From positions 62,001-126,000 of the forward strand of contig NW_026251741.1 in the NCBI RefSeq assembly GCF_025024155.1: 64,000 nt of DNA. Direction: 5' to 3'. The DNA is from Gamsiella multidivaricata (Eukaryota > Mortierellomycota > Mortierellomycetes > Mortierellales > Mortierellaceae). Of this stretch, positions 10,385-22,236 are shown piece after piece. The stretch's first letter is position 1. Each line of letters begins with the position of its first letter. The notes under the pieces are model-generated. The model had not been told where the DNA came from. It worked only from the letters and a program-made list of their open reading frames with translations, and made no database searches. Both the position numbers and the translations under genes were made by a program.

Positions 10385-12261
10385 TTACTTGGCCTGACCA
10401 AAGTCCTGGTTGAATGCTTCCAAGATAGCCTGTCCGACCTCCATATTTGGTTCATTATCGGCGTCGACATCGCCCTCGGTACCAGTGGTTGGAACCCCAG
10501 AATCATCGTCTGGACTTGCATCAGCATCTTCAGCTTCCGCGCCAGTAGTATCCGAATCGCTAGAGTCGTCAGAACTAGAATCTTCATCCGAGTCGTCTGA
10601 ATCGTCACTCGAGTCATCCGACGACGATTCTTCCTCTTCATCCTCTTCCTCGTCATTATCGCCTTCACCTTCCTCGTCTTTCTCCTCGACTTTTGCTTTC
10701 TTGTTTGCAGTATCGCTTTCTGTAGTTCTATCATTATGCCTCTTATTATTCTGCTGCTTTTGCTGCGGTCCTGGATTCCGCTTGGGAAATTGTGTCGGTG
10801 GTTCTTCGATCGAATACTTTTTCAAAATCGGGTGAGATTGATCCGAAATGTTGGCTTGAGTTGCGGTATCTGAGGACGAGATTGATTCTGTAGACACATT
10901 TGCGCGCACACTTTCTGTCTTTGTTTCGCCGTTGGCTGCTGTATCGGTCGATTCTTTAACTGCCTCTGCAAATGCTGTTTCCTTTGATGTTGATATGGTT
11001 GCTAATGATGAAGGTTCGAGCACCAGAATGGTGGGGTATTCAAGTACCTTCTTGAATTTGAGTGCTTCCTGTAGACTGTCGGTGTTCTTGAGAGGATACA
11101 GAGCCGGTTTATTGGCCTACAAAAAGAGTTGAATAAAAAATATTAGCTTCCTGACTCGAATGATAGTAAATATCCTGAAAACGCGCCACTCATAGTCATT
11201 TGCTTACATGTCGCAGAGGGATAACAAAGTAGAGACGGTACTGGTCCAGCTGGTCCAGATGGTATATTTCCGTCAAGTCCTTCTTGTCCTCCTTGCTCAA
11301 TGCTCCTGACAAAAGATCCTTGAGAGTACTGGACTCTTCATTTTTATGCTCAAGTACGCGCCTTGGTGAATCCGTCTTTGGGAACAACCATTCGATCGTC
11401 CAGAGAATCCTGCTAGGCCTAGTTTTAGTGAATCAAAAAGCAGATTTCAGGTAAGCCTCGTATCGAGTCTTTAGGATCGTTAAGCCAACACTATTATCTT
11501 CTCAATACTCACTTATCTCTCCAATGGGTGTTATTCTCTTTCCGCTTCTTGAGCCCTTCTGCCATCCTGATCAACTGTGTCCCACGTCGCCTTGCCTGCA
11601 TAATAAGTTGTTTGTCCTTGTACGTTCCACTGTTCTCGGGCACCTGTCTCTCCAACTCCTGAGCCGCTGTTAGCGACAATTCTGTAATCGATGCAATATC
11701 TGATCCTCCTTTATTATCATGTGGATGGCGCGCTCGCTTGTTGTTATTGTTAGCGCCTAGGTTGCGTTTCTTGTTAAGGTGTAGTCCTGCTTCCAGTTCT
11801 AAATTCTGGCGTGCGGCATTGTCGACCGTCCGACCGACTTCCTCCAGAAAGTTGTAATCTATGAGTAATTCGATGTCCGGGAAGAGAAACAAGGCATACT
11901 GTTAAATCATGAGCACTACAACTCCACCCCCCTGACGGCCAACTGGACTTTTCATTTCGCCTTGCTTACCACTCATCATATCCTGTTCGCTGTACTGCTT
12001 GCGCTCGACAAAATGGGTCCTGGGACGAGCGCCCGAGCAGGTCGTGTCGAGCTTGTGCTGTTTTGAACACTGAAGCGAGCAGGTCTGACAGAAGCATCCG
12101 GGGCACTTGTACTTCGCTGTGGCAAGCCCGCATACCTCGCACTTGACAACGTCGTCCGAGATAGCCATGGTCTTTTCGCGAATCTGAATCCCGTCCTTGA
12201 CGACGACATTTTCATTGTCGACTACGTCGCGGGTGACAAAAGCATTGGCAAAAAAGTCCAT
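10385..12261 (-). CDS. BCD1: Box C/D snoRNP assembly protein Bcd1 (HIT zinc finger, ZNHIT6-like)
   Basis: Nuclear factor needed for assembly of box C/D snoRNPs. Four exons: 12261-11970, 11858-11513, 11412-11208, 11116-10385; 524 aa. A zf-HIT domain at about residues 41-76 begins CEVCGLATAKYKCPGC and continues with CxxxC and a final Cys. It is followed by the Bcd1-specific DYNFLEEVGR block directly after the first splice junction, then RILWTIEWLFP and DQYRLYFVIPLRHV. The last 140 residues are very acidic (runs of Glu, then Asp/Ser) after a basic NKKAKVEEK stretch, as in many nucleolar proteins. The first splice joins S-G|AT to give ...MMSDYNFLEEV, which matches the family alignment, so the model is well supported. 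It is convergent with the G-alpha gene. Confidence 0.93.
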
Positions 12262-12593
12262 GAGAAAGAAAAAGGCAGAGGAAGTGACAGAGTTCTTTGA
12301 GATACCGATAGTAGGTGCTTATTGAAGAGACTTTCCGGTGGAATGATGATAAGAGGAAAAGTTTTCTTGCTCGCAAAAAGTTGAATGAGGAGGAGTGAAG
12401 AGGGAAGGGGCGAGCATAGCAAAAAAAAAGATAACACTGGGACTGCATTCCTCAATTGGTGGCGGCTAACCTTATTCACCACTAACACTGTCAGCTCAAG
12501 GATGCAGCTTGTGTTAGATTGTTGCTTTTAGGCAACAGTCTTGTTTATTGGGGTCTGGAGAAGTCAATTCGGTACAGCGGGTATGAGGCTGAC

Positions 12594-13984
12594 CTAGATT
12601 TGAATGAGAACGGTTCGCGTCTGTTTGAACGGTTGCGATACTGCAGTGGACTCAAAGATCGATGACTGATCCTGGGGCACTGTCTGGACGATATAGTCGA
12701 GTTCCAGCATCAAATCGTAGCAGAAGTCATCCAGTTTCAGGTCGTTGGTGTCAAATCCTGCAGCGCAAGAGTATTGGGAAAGGTGCTACAGTGTTAGTCT
12801 TGGATTCGTTTAAAAAAGAAGAAAAGTTAATGACAATAAAGACAGAGGACATACCAAAGGGATCCTCAATCTGGTTTCCAATGGCCTCGATACCGAAGAG
12901 CGTAAATGCAACAGCACCGCATAGTGGAATGGTCAGCCATCCAACGTCCCTGACAGTGGTGAACGGCAATATGCAGCAGTACATCGTCAAGATCTGCTTC
13001 AGATGGATGTTGTACGCAACTGGAATAGGTGTCAAAAGAATGCGCTCCAGGTTTCCGAAGCAATCGATCATGCTTGAGAGTGCCATGGTGCATTGACCCT
13101 GGTATGGGATGTCAATCAAGTCCTTGTCCTTGACATAGTTGATCCAGAGAGATAACTGATATGAGATCTCAAGCGGCAGTGACATCGACGCCGTCGAGTT
13201 ATCGCGCTGAATTACCCAGTCGTTTCTGTCGTTCTGAAGATGCTGACGATGGTTGATGTACTGAGTCCTCAGGTTGTTTGCGCTTTTACATGGTACAAAG
13301 TCCTCGGGCAAGAGACCCTGTAAATCTCTATAGGAGGTGCCATACTCTGCTCGGAGGTGGTGCTTGGTTGCCACAGCAAAGGCGAGCAGCATGTTGATGG
13401 CTCGAATCTTTTGGTCGTTGATTCCTGCAGGGCCATCGGGCTTCTCCTTGATGCCCACCCAAATCACTCGCGCCATATTGCGGATGCTGGTGTTCATAGT
13501 CGTCCAGATTTTACGACCTTCCCAGAATCGGTCGTAAGCAGTGTTGGTTCTGAAGGCGAGAATCAAACCGATAACAATACTCAGGGAACCGACTAGCGAT
13601 AAGAATTGATAAAAAGAGTTACTAAACGTTAAACACCATGTGCTGAACTGTCAAGCCCAAAGTAACCATGAATAGGTATGTATCCCTTCTTACTAATGGA
13701 TCCGGCAACAGCTATATCGATGCCCACAGCCAGGTAGATATAGCTGACGCATAAGGCAATAAAGACAGAGAACAGCACATTGGGCAGGATCAACGGGATG
13801 ACCTATGTGAACGTATGAAGTTGGATGGATTTTTAGTATGCGGCCAATATGGGATTTCCAGGAACAGGTGCGCTTCGATCCGCTGCTTTGGTTTGTAACC
13901 AAGGTAACGAGTGGTGCTTACCGAACCACGCCAGATAAGTGCGATGGGGTATCCCCAGGGACTCTCGGTCTTTCTTCTCGACAT
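12594..13984 (-). CDS. Bestrophin-like (UPF0187 type) membrane channel protein
   Basis: Four exons: 13984-13922, 13802-13694, 13592-12855, 12757-12594; 357 aa. The family hallmark LAFRTNTAYDRFWEGRKIW sits at about residue 65 after two membrane segments (IPLILPNVLFSVFIALCVSY and the GSLSIVIGLIL region). Two more hydrophobic segments lie near residues 230-290 (ILTMYCCILPFTTV, AFTLFGIEAI). The IEDPFG motif, followed by NDLKLDDFC, closes the channel domain. Family members are chloride or other anion channels or transporters; the fungal role is unknown. The start chosen gives a short N-terminus (MSRRKTESPWGYP); the upstream sequence stays open without a better ATG, so a longer N-terminus through an extra exon is possible. 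Confidence 0.88.
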
Positions 13985-14739
13985 CCTTGCAGCTGAGTAA
14001 GGTATTCCTGCTTTTCAGTTTCTGGTGGTGTGCTGTAATAAGCTTTGTGGTCTGTCGGAGGGCTGCAGTCGATCCCTGACAAAGTCGAATGTGGCGGATG
14101 AAAGAGGAAATGAGAACGGCGGATGGACACAAAGGAAATGACCGTTCTACTCCAGCACCCGTACTCCTTACTCGAGATGCTCGCTGCTGTTTATTTGAGA
14201 GCCCTTCCTCTGCTCACTCAAGCCCAGCTTCCTCAGCCCTGACCCAATTGGGGCTAAGCACGATTCTAAGAGCACGACACTCATGGCTGGTTGACAAAAG
14301 CATACTGACAATGCAGCCTATCTATGAGTTAGTAGGGCAGAAGAGGCGCAGAGAAACGAGTCGTGAATCATCTTTTATGCATCACCCCAGACTATGAGGT
14401 TCAACTGGTTTTCATACCTGTGGATTCCTTTCTGGTGGCGGGTGCGTCTGTGCTCTCGTGAGAATTACTGGACGACCGCTTTTCTTGGGGTTCTGTGCAT
14501 CCAGTGGTCGCCTGATGGCTAGAACCTATAGGTGCATCACCACACCTTTGTTCATGAACACATTTCCGTCCCAGTGGGGCACAACTAGCATTCGAAGGGA
14601 ATGCATTTTAAAGCTTTGCAGGTGCCGGTACCGTTACATATGTGATCAGCGCGTGGGGGAAAATAACCAAAGAAAGAAAAAAACCAAGGGAGCGAAGGAT
14701 TAGTGATGTGGATCTTTAGGATAAAAAAAAGATACTGAA
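13985..14739. other. Intergenic region left of the tandem array, no gene seen
   Basis: About 750 bp between the bestrophin-like gene and the first array unit. Several open frames overlap it but none shows a recognisable motif. It may include the 5' leader or an upstream exon of the bestrophin-like gene. Confidence 0.35.
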
Positions 14740-15036
14740 AGACTAATTCCTCTACCATGCCCCATAAGGAGAGGGAGTGCATCAGTTTAGCTGGTTGCTC
14801 TGAAATCGTCTTATCAATCAGCTTTATTACAGAAATCAGCAGTTTCCACTTCAACATCTTTTTCTTTGCTTGGTTCTTCATGTATACAAAGAAGCATTAA
14901 AAGTAAACAGGAGACAGCTTTATAGAAATGCAGATGTATGTAAGTTATGTAAGCTATATAAGCGTATTGTAAAGATAACATGTTCGATCTATGCACCATG
15001 GCTCTATTTCAAAGGGATCCTCTTGACGACGGGAAC

Positions 15037-15856
15037 CTACTTCAAACTGTGCTTCAGGTACAGCGCTGCAGTCAAGAGCGTCAGCGATCCAGCCTGATGG
15101 TTAGTGCCAACCGAGACTGGGACCATGTACAACAGGGTCATAATGCCAAGTCCGACTTGAGAGCAGGCGACTCCCATCAGCGCATTCACACCAAGGCGTA
15201 TATGAGGAGGTAGAGGCAGTGCACGCGAGTACAGAAACAAAGAAGTAACAGCAGTGAATGTCGTCGTAGCCTAGTTCCGGGCCATAGTATTGTGTCAATA
15301 AATCAAGTTAGACCAAGGACGATGACAATGAATGCCATCAACTGCTATAAACAAAAACGAGAGAACGACTTACGAGAGTACTGTGGTTGAACTGGACGGC
15401 GACCTGGCTGTCAAACATGTTTTTCCAGAGTCCGATCGTAGGGTGATCGTCCTTGTGCAGAAAACTGTCATCGAACAGTTCCCTCATAAGAGGCACCAGA
15501 CGGCCACCCATCAACGGGAACTCATTGCAAACCAAACCAGCTACGAGCGCACCAGAAAATGACAGCCAAGGACACAAGAGTAACAGTGTCATAGGTACCA
15601 CCCTTGAAGTGCTTCAGCACCGGGTTGTTGATTATACCAGCCAAAGACTGCGAGAATGAGGAAAAAGTGTCGTAGCACAAAGTGTTAGCTGCAGGTTGTG
15701 CAAATGGAAGCTTACAAAGCAGGCAGGAGCAGAGCCATGGATATATACCTTATAAGCGCCCTTGGAAATCTTGTAGTCCGCTGGAACCTTCAGTCCAATC
15801 ATCACTGCACCCGTGTAGATCAAGAACGCGCTTTCCAAGTGAGCCGCCAAGCGATA
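15037..15856 (-). pseudogene. COX15: COX15 (heme a synthase) 3' fragment, copy 1
   Basis: Remnant of the C-terminal half of Cox15, the inner-mitochondrial-membrane enzyme that converts heme o to heme a for cytochrome oxidase. Three exons keep good splice sites: 15856-15749 (begins YRLAAHLESAFLIYTG), 15647-15374 (SGALVAGLVCNEFPLMGG ... VQFNHSTL) and 15270-15037 (PPHIRLGVNALMG ... MVPVSVGTNHQAGSL). The conserved heme-ligand His residues in FNH and THQAGS remain. It is broken: the second exon shifts frame between TVTLVSLAVIF and SGALVAG near 15555, and a TAG ends the last exon at LKHSLK. The N-terminal half is absent. The copy 2 sequence is identical over about 1.1 kb, including the frameshift, so the break predates the last exchange between copies. 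Confidence 0.85.
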
Positions 15857-16600
15857 CTGTGTGAAAATGGTGTGGATTCAAGCCAAAATGTATGCAAGCA
15901 GACACCATCGAACTACTGGGAGAAAGTATCGGAGAAAAAAGTAAAAAGAGCCAACAATGGCGGGCGGTCTTGTTCTTTTTTGCTACTTTCCAAGCATCTT
16001 GGCAGAAAACCTTATTAATGATTCACGCATTATTGCTGTCTGCAACACAGTGCTTGAGTAAAGGGAGAGATGCCATCATTGCTCAGGCCGGTACCGACTC
16101 ATGGGTATCTGCCGTGATCTGTATCCATGGGTGTCTTTCCAGGCACCGAGGCGGCCCAGACTTGGCATTCGAGAGTGTTTCCAGGCCAAGGATCGGAGAC
16201 AGAGTAATTGCTTTTCGATGGCCATCCTTGGCATGTCGCTTGAGCTATATGCAGAATGTGTTGAACAGGTGTAGTCCTCAGTTTCGGCTTGATTCGTTTT
16301 TGTAGTGTGATTTTGCCGCCACTCGAACACCGGTTAGAGGAACGATACTCAGCAGTCTTTCCTATTTCTATGCACCAATGCTGCTGCCTAGCACCATCAC
16401 TTCATCGTGCATGGTCTAAGAGCTGTGGGCTGTGCACGTCTTTTTCTTTAGTTGGTTGTTTGTTTTCAGGGACAGACGGCAAGACTGCTCCCAATGTTAC
16501 ACCAAGATTTTGATTCTTCGCCATTGCCTCTTATTGTTTTTCTGTTTTCTTTCCGTTCTTCACTCCCGACCGCCCATCCTCTTGCCTTGCGAACGTTACC

Positions 16601-19600
16601 ATGACACTCGATGTTACGGGCCTGCACCCCTCGCAGGCTTTTCGACTGCATACACCCCCAGGTTCATCCACACAAGCCGATATCGTCAAGGTCAAAACAC
16701 GAATTGACACCAACACTGGCCGACACATAGTTTTGTGGAAGGACGTTAAGAGCTATTTCAAGAACGCCAAATGCGCAATGAAAGCCGGAGAAATAGTAGC
16801 GTTTCTGGCCGACGAAAACTTGGGCCGGTAAGTTGTGAGGGGAAAGCAGATGACCATTGGCTATAACGCCGCTGCTAATTGCTATCATTCTCTATTCTAA
16901 ACTGTAGCCTAAAGCCTCGGAGGATCGATCATCATCCTGGAGTTGTGCTCGATGTGGTTGTCGACAGTGCCAGAAAAAATACCATCGATCGTGCAAGGGA
17001 GAAAGAGTCCCTCCGGCAAGCCGTATTCACAGGGCCAGCCGCTCCCTCTTCCGCTATGGGTATGCCAACCAAGGCCATTGACCTCTTGCGATACACCTCG
17101 TCCTCGTATGCGGCTGCTGATGAGGCAGAATCTGTTACACAACAAGTCACTGACCTCTCCATATCGGACCAGACGTCCTCGAACAAATGTCCCGTTGTCT
17201 GTTTAACCGAGATGACACAGCAGCTGACCATGTCTTCCCAGGCCTGCCTCAGCCAGTACACTTTGCAGCTTCGGGACATCCAGCGCGGTCAAAATGACAT
17301 TGTCGCAGAAGTGCGCAAGAATAGGTCTCTTCAAGAGCAGATATTCCTATTACAGCAGCAGATGGACGAGAAGGACAGGATTGCGCAAAAGCAGCTGTTG
17401 GAGGCACAGCAGCAGTTACTGGAGAATCAGGAGCAAATTCTCCAGACGCAACAACAGGCCCTCGATCGCTTAGCCATCATCCAAAGCCGTGTCCAGGCCG
17501 TCCTTACACAGACCTACGAACTCCACGAGTACCCTATTCCACGACTCTTCATTGTTCTTCCAAAGGCATCAAGGCGTCGTGACAAGCTGCTCAATCCTTT
17601 CTCGGACCAGTATCGTCTTTATTTCTTGTGTGAATGCGGCTCTCACACCATGTCCGAGGGAACCAAGATACCGCACAAGGTCCACCTGGCCAAGCACGAA
17701 GGATATGACCTGAGCCGTCCGAACGAGTTCTTTAAGAAGTACGGATTCTATGTCCTGACATTGATGCAGATGATCAAGTATGGGATCACAATTGCCGGGG
17801 TGGTTGTGCCATCGCTGGCGCATTTCAAGATTGTAGATGGAATCGATGCGGTCCAGGAGCAGCTCCAGTTTGTGAAAGAGAACTTTGGACAACTGGTAGA
17901 CAATACGATCGACTTTATTGAGGACCAGCAGCAAAATAACAAGGATAATAAGGACGGGGTATACGCGGCTGAAGGACAGACGAGGATGGACAAACTTGAG
18001 GTCCTGGAAGGAGCAGATCTTCGACAGCTGGAGTCGTACCTGAGAGTCCAGGATAAGGGCCGCACTCTAGGCAATCTGTACCGGACCGTCACTGAGGAGG
18101 GACATGTCAAATGGGTGTGCATCGATCACTTCCGTGAGAACTATCGAGAGTCGGCAGTGCAGCAGTTGAGAGATGTGGTGGCAGTCAACTCTGGGGCTTT
18201 CGATGAGGAACAGAGCAGGGTCTATATCTTTCTGAGGTCCGCTCTCCAAGCAAAGGAGTTCTACGAGGCACTGGTCAAAGCACGAAGGGTCCATGAGCTG
18301 ACAGTAGAGCTGCAGTGGGGTATGACATTGGACGATCATCGGAAGTTCCGTTCTGCTATCACGAATGCGAACGTATCTTGTCTGACAATGATCATATTCA
18401 GAATGAAAAGGCCAGCATTGGATCTTATCAACCGCTATCGACGCTTTGATCCGATCATGGGGCTCCTGTCGGACAGGCGACTCCAAGCTTTCACACTAGA
18501 AGGATCTGAAAACTTCTTCTCTCGGACCAGCACTTCCTTTATCAGGCCCGCTCCTCAACTTCGAACTCTGTCTATACAACCCATACACCTTGAAGATACC
18601 GCGTCCCAGACAACATTCGCCAGACTTCTTCAGAACTGTCCCAATCTGACAAAGCTGCAGCTTGGAACATGGGACTTGAGCACCATCTTCGATATAGTTA
18701 TGCATAATATCAAGCATTTGTCAAATCTTAAAGAGCTAGGACTATTCCATGGGAGATCTTCAGAGGACCATATCGTCATCGACCTCCTCAAAGGCGAGGT
18801 TCAGGGTGCGTGGGCCAAATTAGCCATCATCACGTCTTTTGAACCATCGTATCTGCAGTTTTTTCGGAGAGGACTACTCACTCAACTGACGATTACGAAT
18901 ACCGTTATTGATCAAGCGAAGGGATCACTTCCAGAGATCATACACAGGAATCCAAGGCTCTTGGAAGTCAAGCTCAGTTGCCGATGTGCGCAATTCCTTG
19001 GGATGCTCAACCTGATTATATCGGGGAGAAAGCGAGGGAGGGCAGATGGATACGTCTATGCACCATTACGACTCGACTTTACAAACTATTCCGACGACAT
19101 AGCCGATGATTGTATCATCTCTGCTGTACATCTATCGGAGCGGTCTGATGCGCTCGACATGTCCACCGACATCAGACTGAGGTTTGGATCGCGGCCTGAT
19201 CATAACTATCTCTCCTCGCTAATCAACCGATACGGATGGTCCATCAAGATACTGGATACCCTATCTGGAGAGCTCAGCGATGATATTGCTCAACAATTGG
19301 ACAAGTCAACGGAAGAGAAGGGGTCTAGGATCACAACTCTTATGTTGGACACATATGGTCTGTCTTCTGCGGGTCTGGAGTGCATGGCTCGAGTCATGGA
19401 TCGGTCGGGCTACCTGCAGGAGTTCCAGCTCTACGTCCGTAACCCGTTGATTAACGATGCAGTGGAGAGCCGACTGCTTCATAGGCATAGGGAGGTGTTG
19501 ACTGGGTTGAGAGTGCATGTAGCATCGCACGATTCACATATCCCATGGCTTGCGGAAACCTTCTTGTCAAGACGTGATGTGCGACGACTGAAATATCTTC

Positions 19601-20088
19601 ATTTCATGTGCTTGCACAGCAAAGTCATCTTCCCACAAGAATACGTTCCTTGGCTCGCTGCAATGGTCTCCTCTTCAAGCGATCCATTCATCCATGAGTC
19701 TTCCTCACCACAGAGCCTCACAAATCCCCAGGCGCTGCCATCGACCGAGTCTGCTGCTGATACTTCGACAGCATGGGAGCCATTACAGGAGTTCAGACTG
19801 TCTGGATTTTCACTTGAGCCGGAAGACTGGAAGACGATTATCGAGGCGCTTGATTTTTCTAAACTGAGGACACTAAGACTTTCCAGGAGCAACTTTTCAA
19901 TCGAGCAGTTCAAGACTCTGGTCGATTGCATCTCAGACGCTGGTCCTGATGTGCCGCTAGAACATGTCGACTTTCGTGGATCAGATCTTTCTGTACAAAG
20001 GATGCCTTCCGAGATGCAGCAGCTACGCAAGACACTTAATGAGAAAGCGCCCCAAATCAGTCTTTATATTAATGTTTTTAAGCAATAA
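16601..20088 (+). CDS. Large LRR-containing protein of a lineage-expanded fungal family, array copy 1 (intact)
   Basis: Two exons, 16601-16827 and 16908-20088; 1135 aa. The N-terminal region (about residues 1-100) is a compact domain including IVLWKDVKSYFKNAK and HHPGVVLDVVVD. A Gln-rich coiled coil follows at about 205-275 (QQQMDEKDRIAQKQLLEAQQ). A central domain at about 280-370 has YPIPRLFIVLPK, LYFLCECGSHT, VHLAKHEGYDLSRPNEFF and KYG, then a hydrophobic patch (GITIAGVVVPSLAHF). The last 500 residues show irregular leucine-rich repeats (LRTLSIQPIHLED, NLTKLQLGTWDLS, LRTLRLSRSNFS). I recognise this architecture from Mortierellaceae but know no assigned function. No signal peptide is seen, so it is probably intracellular. 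The start lies in good context (ACCATGAC) and is shared by copy 2. An AATAAA lies just after the stop. Confidence 0.8.
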
Positions 20089-20629
20089 AAATTGTACCCA
20101 AACGGGAATAAAGATCCAGAAGCCTCCTTTCTTGTTTATGGGTGAAACTGCGCCTACTTTATTCAGCAACTTGCAGCAGCAGTTTCGATACGCTCCCGAC
20201 GCAGCGGGGAAGCTCTACCCTTTCGGGAAGAGAAGACGTACCTGATTGACTGTACTTTCTGTCGCTGCGGGGCAGATACTGGTACTGTCGCATTTGTGAT
20301 CAATGCGCGGAAGAAACAACCGAAGATAGAGAAAGAGAAAATAAACGTTGCCGAATGACTAATTTCTCTACCATGTCCCATAAGGATAGAGATGCATCAG
20401 TTTAACTGGTTGTTCTGCAATCATCTTGTCAATCAACTTTATCACAACATTCAACAATTTCGTCTGCAGCATCTTTTTCTTTGCTTGGTTCTTCTTCATG
20501 TACACAAAGAAGCATTAAGAATAAACAGGAAACAGCTTTATAGAAATGCAGATGTATGTAAGCGTCTTGTAAAAATAACATGTTCGATCTATGCACCATG
20601 GCTCCACTTCAAAGAGATCTTCTTGACGA

Positions 20630-21457
20630 CAGGGGCCTTCTTCAGACTGTGCATCAGGTGCAGCGCTGTAGTCAAATAGCGTCAATGATCCAGCCTGATA
20701 GTCAGTGCCAACCGAGACTGGGACCATGTACAACAGGGTCATAATGCCAAGTCCGACTTGAGAGCAGGCGACTCCCATCAGCGCATTCACACCAAGGCGT
20801 ATATGAGGAGGTAGAGGCAGTGCACGCGAGTACAGAAACAAAGAAGTAACAGCAGTGAATGTCGTCGTAGCCTAGTTCCGGGCCATAGTATTGTGTCAAT
20901 AAATCAAGTTAGACCAAGGACGATGACAATGAATGCCATCAACTGCTATAAACAAAAACGAGAGAACGACTTACGAGAGTACTGTGGTTGAACTGGACGG
21001 CGACCTGGCTGTCAAACATGTTTTTCCAGAGTCCGATCGTAGGGTGATCGTCCTTGTGCAGAAAACTGTCATCGAACAGTTCCCTCATAAGAGGCACCAG
21101 ACGGCCACCCATCAACGGGAACTCATTGCAAACCAAACCAGCTACGAGCGCACCAGAAAATGACAGCCAAGGACACAAGAGTAACAGTGTCATAGGTACC
21201 ACCCTTGAAGTGCTTCAGCACCGGGTTGTTGATTATACCAGCCAAAGACTGCGAGAATGAGGAAAAAGTGTCGTAGCACAAAGTGTTAGCTGCAGGTTGT
21301 GCAAATGGAAGCTTACAAAGCAGGCAGGAGCAGAGCCATGGATATATACCTTATAAGCGCCCTTGGAAATCTTGTAGTCCGCTGGAACCTTCAGTCCAAT
21401 CATCACTGCACCCGTGTAGATCAAGAACGCGCTTTCCAAGTGAGCCGCCAAGCGATA
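20630..21457 (-). pseudogene. COX15: COX15 3' fragment, copy 2
   Basis: Same three-exon remnant as copy 1, shifted by 5601 bp: exons near 21457-21350, 21248-20975 and 20871-20630. It has the same internal frameshift at the SGALVAG block. In the last exon it differs from copy 1: there is no TAG after HSLK, and instead the frame shifts within the HQAGS...LTL segment because of an extra base near 20678. It therefore cannot encode a working protein either. No N-terminal half is present upstream. Confidence 0.85.
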
Positions 21458-22236
21458 CTGTGTGAAAATGGTGTGGATTCAAGCCAAAATGTATGCAAGC
21501 AGACACCATCGAACTACTGGGAGAAAGTATCGGAGAAAAAAGTAAAAAGAGCCAACAATGGCGGGCGGTCTTGTTCTTTTTTGCTACTTTCCAAGCATCT
21601 TGGCAGAAAACCTTATTAATGATTCACGCATTATTGCTGTCTGCAACACAGTGCTTGAGTAAAGGGAGAGATGCCATCATTGCTCAGGCCGGTACCGACT
21701 CATGGGTATCTGCCGTGATCTGTATCCATGGGTGTCTTTCCAGGCACCGAGGCGGCCCAGACTTGGCATTCGAGAGTGTTTCCAGGCCAAGGATCGGAGA
21801 CAGAGTAATTGCTTTTCGATAGCCATCCTTAGCATGTCGCTTGAGCTATGTGCAGACTGCGTTGAACAGGTGTAGTTCTCAGTTTCGGCTTGATTCGTGA
21901 ACGCGTTTTTGGTGGTGTGGTTTTGTCGCCACTCGAGCATCGGTTAGAGAAATGATGCTCAGCGGTTCTTACTATTTCTACGCGCCAATGCTGCTGCCTA
22001 GCACCATCGCTTCTCCGTGCATGGTCTAAGAGCTGTGGGCTGTGCACGTCTTTTTCTTTAGTTGGTTGTTTGTTTCCGGGAATGTATGGCAATACTGTCT
22101 CCAATGTTGCACCAAGATTTTGTTCCTTCGCCAACCTCGCCAACCTCACCAACCTCGCCATTGCCTCTTATTGCTTTTCTGTTTTCTTTCCTTCCTTCAC
22201 TTCCCTCGCCCATCCTCTTGCCTCACAAACATTACC

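Larger units (their letters stand above)
14740..20352 (+). repeat. Tandem array unit 1 (about 5.6 kb)
   Basis: First copy of a direct duplication. The left edge carries CTACCATG(C/T)CCCATAAGGA and a CAGTTTA(G/A)CTGGTTG block that recur at about 20370 and 25940. Matching sites in the COX15 remnant of units 1 and 2 are exactly 5601 bp apart (for example 15332 and 20933). The unit holds a COX15 remnant (minus) and an intact LRR-containing gene (plus). Confidence 0.9.

Noticed and set aside
10410..10835. Ser-rich plus-strand open frame
   Set aside because: It is the antisense of the acidic Asp/Ser/Glu tail of Bcd1; repeats of GAT/GAA codons make the opposite strand open by composition.
12662..13096. 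Plus-strand frame opposite the bestrophin-like gene
   Set aside because: Antisense of a strongly supported exon and of its intron; no independent support.
15892..16305. Plus-strand open frame duplicated in both array units
   Set aside because: Its identity between units reflects the identical DNA block, not protein conservation. It has no motif and in unit 2 a stop interrupts it at the end of the identical block.
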